Assembly: GCA_002345145.1 (NCBI GenBank) | Contig: DDVC01000047.1 | Location: 2,903 to 31,291, forward strand | Reading direction: 5' to 3' | DNA from: Bacteroidetes bacterium UBA2322 | Lineage (GTDB): Bacteria; Bacteroidota; Bacteroidia; Chitinophagales; UBA2359 | DNA length: 28,389 bases | Shown here: positions 25,114 through 28,389 of the stretch, one piece after another | How the letters are laid out: every line of letters starts with the position of its first letter | Position numbering within the stretch: position 1 is the first letter of the stretch | Program-made: the position numbers and the translations under genes | The notes under the pieces: generated by a model | Seen by the model: the letters and a program-made list of their open reading frames with translations, nothing else | Databases searched by the model: none | What the model was told of the DNA's origin: nothing

Positions 25114-25308
25114 ATGCTCGTAATTGATGCCCGCGAATCTGATTCCATAGACAAAGCGCTCAAAAAGTACAAAAAAAAGTTTGAAAAAGCCGGTATCTTG
25201 CGCCAGCTTCGTGCACGCAAGCAATTTTCAAAGCCTTCCGTTGACCGTCGCGCCACTATTTTGCGCGCCAAATACCGCAATGAAATGCTCCTGAAAATGG
25301 AAGACTAA
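25114..25308 (+). CDS. rpsU: 30S ribosomal protein bS21
   Basis: This is a 64-residue basic protein of the small subunit. MLVIDARESDSIDKALKKYK and KKFEKAGILRQLRARKQFSK are diagnostic of bS21. The C-terminal RRATILRAKYRNEMLLKMED is shorter than in proteobacteria. In Bacteroidota bS21 helps to occlude the anti-Shine-Dalgarno end of 16S rRNA. It is known that in Flavobacterium the rpsU message itself carries a strong Shine-Dalgarno linked to feedback. Here the 33 bases before the ATG have none that I can see. The gene is single, with a hairpin 38 bp beyond its stop. Confidence 0.97.
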   Translation: MLVIDARESDSIDKALKKYKKKFEKAGILRQLRARKQFSKPSVDRRATILRAKYRNEMLLKMED

Positions 25309-25345
25309 TCAAAAATTCCACAAGCACCTATTTATCTATACTCCA

Positions 25346-25388
25346 TAATCGCAGGAGGCATTATTTATTTTAATGCCCTCTGCGATTA
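25346..25388 (+). terminator. Hairpin downstream of rpsU containing AGGAGG
   Basis: TAATCGCAGGAGGCATTA (25346-25363) and TAATGCCCTCTGCGATTA (25371-25388) form an 18-bp stem with one G-U pair and one A-C mismatch, around a 7-nt loop. The bases after it (CGTTTATAAAT) are only weakly T-rich, so a terminator is likely but not certain. The left arm has the full Shine-Dalgarno word AGGAGG at 25353-25358. Confidence 0.6.
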
Positions 25389-25494
25389 CGTTTATAAATA
25401 CTTCTCATTTAAATTTTTGCTCCTTGCATGAACCAAGGTAAAAAAAACATTGTTTAAACACTGTTCTATAACCAAAAAACCGAAATATCCCGAA

Positions 25495-26178
25495 ATGAAA
25501 AAATTGACCATCTTTATCCTTGTTGCATTGGTTTTTAGCATGGTAGCATGTACCCAAGCACCCGATGCCCCCAAAGCTACGGTATCTGAACCCCAAGCTA
25601 CCAACCCTGATACCAACAGCGGCGCACAAGGCAACTGGAAAGTAGATTTACAACAAAGCAAAGTAGCTTGGGTAGGTACTAAACCTACCGGCAGACATAA
25701 CGGCGCTTTTAACCTTAAAGACGGCGCTTTGTCTGTTGCCAACGGACAAATTACCGGCGGCTCTTTTACCATTGACCTTCCCTCTATTGCCGTGTTAGAC
25801 GAAGGCATGAGCGAAGACAGCCGCACCGATTTAACCGAACACCTGAAAAGCGCCGACTTTTTTGAAGTGAGTAAGTTTCCCGAAGGTAAGTTTGAAATAA
25901 CCTCCGTACAACCGGCTCCTGCCGATGCCCAAGCTACCGGCAACGCGCCTGCCCCTACCCATATTTTATCGGGCAATCTTACCCTTAAAGGCGTTACCAA
26001 AGGCGTTACTTTTCCGGCTACCATTGCCATGTCTGAAAATATGCTCAAAGCCAACGCCAATTTTAACATTGACCGCACCAACTGGGGCATGTCTTACAAA
26101 AGCGATAAATCATTGGGCGACAAAATTATTCACCCCGAAGTAAACATCGGTATTACCTTAGTTGCAAACAGTAACTAA
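25495..26178 (+). CDS. YceI-like lipoprotein
   Basis: This is an exported lipoprotein of the YceI family, a lipocalin-like beta-barrel that binds isoprenoid-type lipids in characterised members. The frame opens at 25450. The ATG at 25495 gives MKKLTIFILVALVFSMVACT, a lipoprotein signal with the modified cysteine C19, and a 227-residue protein. A Pro/Ala/Thr-rich linker follows. The YceI domain begins at GNWKVDLQQSKVAWVGTKPT and includes FNLKDGALSVANGQITGGSF and SEDSRTDLTEHLKSADFFEV. THILSGNLTLKGVTKGVTFP is a hallmark, and FNIDRTNWGMSYKSDKSLGD is near the end. The ligand and role here are unknown. A strong terminator follows, so the gene is transcribed on its own or with rpsU. Confidence 0.92.
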   Translation: MKKLTIFILVALVFSMVACTQAPDAPKATVSEPQATNPDTNSGAQGNWKVDLQQSKVAWVGTKPTGRHNGAFNLKDGALSVANGQITGGSFTIDLPSIAVLDEGMSEDSRTDLTEHLKSADFFEVSKFPEGKFEITSVQPAPADAQATGNAPAPTHILSGNLTLKGVTKGVTFPATIAMSENMLKANANFNIDRTNWGMSYKSDKSLGDKIIHPEVNIGITLVANSN

Positions 26179-26201
26179 ATTTTAACCTCATTACTACCTC
26201 T

Positions 26202-26247
26202 ACAGCGCCGTTTGCCCTTTACTCGGGTAAACGGCGCTGTTTGTTTT
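26202..26247 (+). terminator. Intrinsic terminator after the YceI-like gene
   Basis: ACAGCGCCGTTTGCCC (26202-26217) pairs with GGGTAAACGGCGCTGT (26225-26240) over 16 bp with one G-U pair and a 7-nt loop, followed by TTGTTTT. Confidence 0.9.
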
Positions 26248-26314
26248 ACCCAAGCAAAAGGGTAATTTATTCCTTTTTTCGCTACCTTTACCCCCACTAA
26301 CCAATAACCCCAAG

Positions 26315-27169
26315 ATGAAAGGAATTGTATTAGCCGGAGGATCGGGTACGCGGCTGCACCCCATTACCTACGCCATCAGCAAACAACTGATGCCCATTTA
26401 TGATAAACCCATGATTTATTACCCGCTTTCTACCCTTATGATGGCAGGAATAAATGAAATTTTAATCATTTCTACCCCGCAACACCTGCCCATGTTTGCC
26501 CAACTTTTGGGCAATGGCGCTGCTTACGGCTGCTCGTTTTCGTATGTTGAGCAAAAAGTGCCAAACGGATTAGCACAAGCCTTTGTGCTGGGTAAGGAGT
26601 TTATTGGCAACAGCAAAGTATCGCTGGTACTGGGCGATAATATCTTTTACGGAACCAAGTTTGAAAGCCAGTTAGAAGAGTGCAACGACATAAACGGCGG
26701 GCTTATTTTTGCCTACCACGTTTCAGACCCCGAACGATATGGCGTGGTGGAATTTGATGCCCAAAATAAAGCCGTATCAATAGAAGAAAAACCCACACAA
26801 CCCAAATCAAACTATGCCGTGCCCGGCTTGTATTTTTATGACAATGCCGTGGTAGAAATAGCCCAAAATTTGCAACCCAGCAAACGCGGAGAATACGAAA
26901 TTACCGATGTAAACCGTGAATACCTGCGCCAAAATAACCTGCACGTGGCAGTGCTTGACCGTGGTACGGCATGGTTAGATACCGGCACCTTTGAATCGCT
27001 GATGGAAGCAAGCCAATTTGTATATGTTATTGAAAAACGACAAGGGTTAAAAGTGGGCTGCATTGAAGAAATTGCCTACCGAAAAGGTTTTATTGACCGG
27101 GAGCAGCTCAACCGCCTTGCCCAACCCCTGCTTAAAAGTGGCTACGGACAGTATTTAATGGCATTGTAG
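26315..27169 (+). CDS. rfbA: Glucose-1-phosphate thymidylyltransferase
   Basis: RmlA makes dTDP-glucose from dTTP and glucose-1-phosphate, the first step to dTDP-L-rhamnose and other dTDP-sugars for surface polysaccharides. The 284 residues match the family (E. coli about 290). MKGIVLAGGSGTRLHPITYA carries the nucleotide loop. KQLMPIYDKPMIYYPLSTLM is characteristic of this enzyme. LVLGDNIFYG contains the metal-binding aspartate. VEFDAQNKAVSIEEKPTQPK and DTGTFESLMEASQFVYVIEK complete the family pattern. The usual rfbB/C/D partners do not adjoin it in this window, so it is solitary here. A TACCTTTA box at 26283-26290, one base off the -7 consensus, is a weak promoter candidate. Confidence 0.97.
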   Translation: MKGIVLAGGSGTRLHPITYAISKQLMPIYDKPMIYYPLSTLMMAGINEILIISTPQHLPMFAQLLGNGAAYGCSFSYVEQKVPNGLAQAFVLGKEFIGNSKVSLVLGDNIFYGTKFESQLEECNDINGGLIFAYHVSDPERYGVVEFDAQNKAVSIEEKPTQPKSNYAVPGLYFYDNAVVEIAQNLQPSKRGEYEITDVNREYLRQNNLHVAVLDRGTAWLDTGTFESLMEASQFVYVIEKRQGLKVGCIEEIAYRKGFIDREQLNRLAQPLLKSGYGQYLMAL

Positions 27170-27687
27170 CTGCAAGCTAATACCACCAACTCAAGCAATT
27201 TGGTTATTGTATGTTTGGTGAACTTATAAGCTGTTTTTTCCTAATTGAAAAGACGGCAATCCACAATTTTGCCGATATTATTTACCTGCTGCACGTTTTT
27301 TTTAATAAACGATATGCCATAGGCACAAGATATACCAAAGAAAAGCAAGCCTGTATTTTGTCCCGATTGATGACCAAACTTTGTTGGAAGTTGTTTAAGG
27401 CTAACCATATCAAAACCCCAACGGGTTTAAATGCTGAGAGTTTTGACTAATAAAAAGTATTGCCCCCATACAACCATACAAAATAACACGTATTATTGTG
27501 CCAACTATAAACAAAATACCCTCCTCCCGATGAAGATAGCGACACATACATATAATATTTAACACCTATATATAGCCCACATCGGGCAGTTTGCCGGCGG
27601 GTAGGGCATCCGCCGTAGCGCGTTTTTGTGTTTTCCGAAGTTTTACACGCTTTTACTCATTTTTAAAACACAAAACAATTAATTCCC
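27170..27687. other. 518-bp intergenic region without a convincing gene
   Basis: A 79-codon frame (27211-27450) looks random and is not called. The region contains a TATGTTTG box at 27210-27217 and a small hairpin AAACCC/GGGTTT (27413-27418 and 27423-27428). An AT-rich tract lies at about 27550-27575. A CGGCGG/CCGCCG hairpin (27595-27600 and 27610-27615) is followed by a T-rich run, 70 bp before the lipoprotein start. The last could be a weak terminator or a leader structure. Confidence 0.5.
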
Positions 27688-28389
27688 ATGAAAAAACTAT
27701 TCTCTTCTTTATATTTTCAGGTATTGGTGTTTAGCATTGTTGTAGGCGCTATGTTGGGTTGTGGCAGTTGGTTTGGGGGGAGGCAGAAAGACGCGGCATC
27801 AGCACAAACCGCTAACACAAATACCCGCCTTGTTCCATTGGACTCCTTGCTGGTTAAAAAAGAGTGTTACTCTATGGAGGTGCTTGGCAGATTGGCATTT
27901 AAGAATGATACGCTTAGCCACTGTATATACTATTTTGATACTACTAAGTGCAAACTTAGACCCGATTTAAGCTATACAATAGCCTTTACAAAACCTGAGT
28001 TTAAACAATTTTTCAATATACCCCCCGATTTTACAGTAGAATACTGGAAAGACATAACAGGCTACCATCATTACTGGATGTATTACAAAGGCATAAGAAT
28101 TGATTGCCATAGCCCGATTGGATTATATGAAAGTAAACATAACTCAAGTTGTGCTTTTTCTGCCAGAATTAATTATTTTTATCCCAAAGGCGAACTCGAA
28201 AACATACAAGTAAGCCCGGAAGTGGCTATTGATTCGGCAGTAGCATACTACAAGCGTTATTACAAATACCCGTTGCCCCAAACAAAGTACAACACCAAAT
28301 TAGCATACTACATAGAAAGTGGGGCGAAAAATTACATTTATTTATGCCACAAAGTTGATTTATCAATAATATATTTTTATGTCAGTACA
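27688..28389 (+). CDS. Lipoprotein with FTP/PepSY-like propeptide region, cut by window end
   Basis: The frame is open from the ATG at 27688 to the last base (234 codons, no stop), so the C-terminus is missing. The start MKKLFSSLYFQVLVFSIVVG, then AMLGCGS, is a lipoprotein signal with lipobox MLGC; the cysteine is residue 25. A linker rich in Ala, Thr and Asn follows. From about residue 125, GYHHYWMYYKGIRIDCHSPI, then SARINYFYPKGELENIQVSP and EVAIDSAVAYYKRYYKYPLP, has the order of elements of a fungalysin/thermolysin propeptide plus PepSY segment. KLAYYIESGAKNYIYLCHKV then resembles the 'layrv' strand that precedes the peptidase domain. A metallopeptidase (M4/M36-like) may follow beyond the window, but the HExxH site is not present here. 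The identification is by pattern only. Confidence 0.55.
   Translation, partial: MKKLFSSLYFQVLVFSIVVGAMLGCGSWFGGRQKDAASAQTANTNTRLVPLDSLLVKKECYSMEVLGRLAFKNDTLSHCIYYFDTTKCKLRPDLSYTIAFTKPEFKQFFNIPPDFTVEYWKDITGYHHYWMYYKGIRIDCHSPIGLYESKHNSSCAFSARINYFYPKGELENIQVSPEVAIDSAVAYYKRYYKYPLPQTKYNTKLAYYIESGAKNYIYLCHKVDLSIIYFYVST

Noticed and set aside
25095..25280. 61-codon minus-strand frame over rpsU
   Set aside because: It is antisense to a clear bS21 gene and has no motifs.
27211..27450. 79-codon plus-strand frame after rfbA
   Set aside because: The composition looks random, no domain is recognised, and it begins inside a possible -7 box (27210-27217).

Overview
The window looks like chromosomal DNA of a Bacteroidota bacterium, probably an environmental member near Chitinophagales/Sphingobacteriales. 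Four things support this: several start regions have TAnnTTTG-type -7 promoter boxes, translation starts lack Shine-Dalgarno sequences, one giant exported protein ends in a type IX secretion (T9SS) sorting domain, and secreted or lipoprotein genes with Ig/PKD/HYR-like domains are frequent. Lineage is inferred from these features; there is no rRNA or tRNA here to confirm it.

Layout, left to right. (1) 73-2262 (-) is a secreted pectate-lyase-fold protein with a dockerin-like tail, divergent from 2442-3059 (+), a small exported START/SRPBCC protein. (2) A 422-bp gene-free stretch holds nested inverted repeats. (3) 3482-7042 (+) is dnaE, convergent with purK (8280-7153, -). Upstream of purK on the same strand is an HD-superfamily hydrolase (9043-8408, -), divergent from kmo (9119-10489, +), a kynurenine 3-monooxygenase. 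(4) A single-domain response regulator lies at 10723-11148 (+). (5) A 443-bp gap carries a promoter-like box and a perfect 17-bp terminator hairpin. (6) 11592-20696 (+) encodes a 3034-residue surface protein. In order it has a signal peptide, a novel-looking N-terminal domain, a beta-helix segment with a glycine-rich insertion, PKD-like domains, three HYR-like units, eleven Ig-like repeats and a T9SS sorting domain; a strong terminator follows. (7) The cell-shape genes mreB-mreC-mreD lie at 21031-23583 (+). (8) Next come an acyl-CoA dehydrogenase, rpsU (bS21), a YceI-like lipoprotein and rfbA. (9) The start of a lipoprotein that resembles a metalloprotease propeptide runs off the right end.

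Most genes are ordinary housekeeping genes in short transcription units: replication, purine, kynurenine/NAD and fatty-acid or branched-chain acyl metabolism, translation, cell shape and nucleotide-sugar synthesis. The accessory, more variable part is the giant surface protein. Its gene contains in-frame simple-sequence and 25-bp direct repeats that could change its length without breaking the frame. The leader in front of it could be a small RNA gene or a transcription attenuator. I found no CRISPR array, phage, transposase, toxin-antitoxin pair or recognisable defence system.
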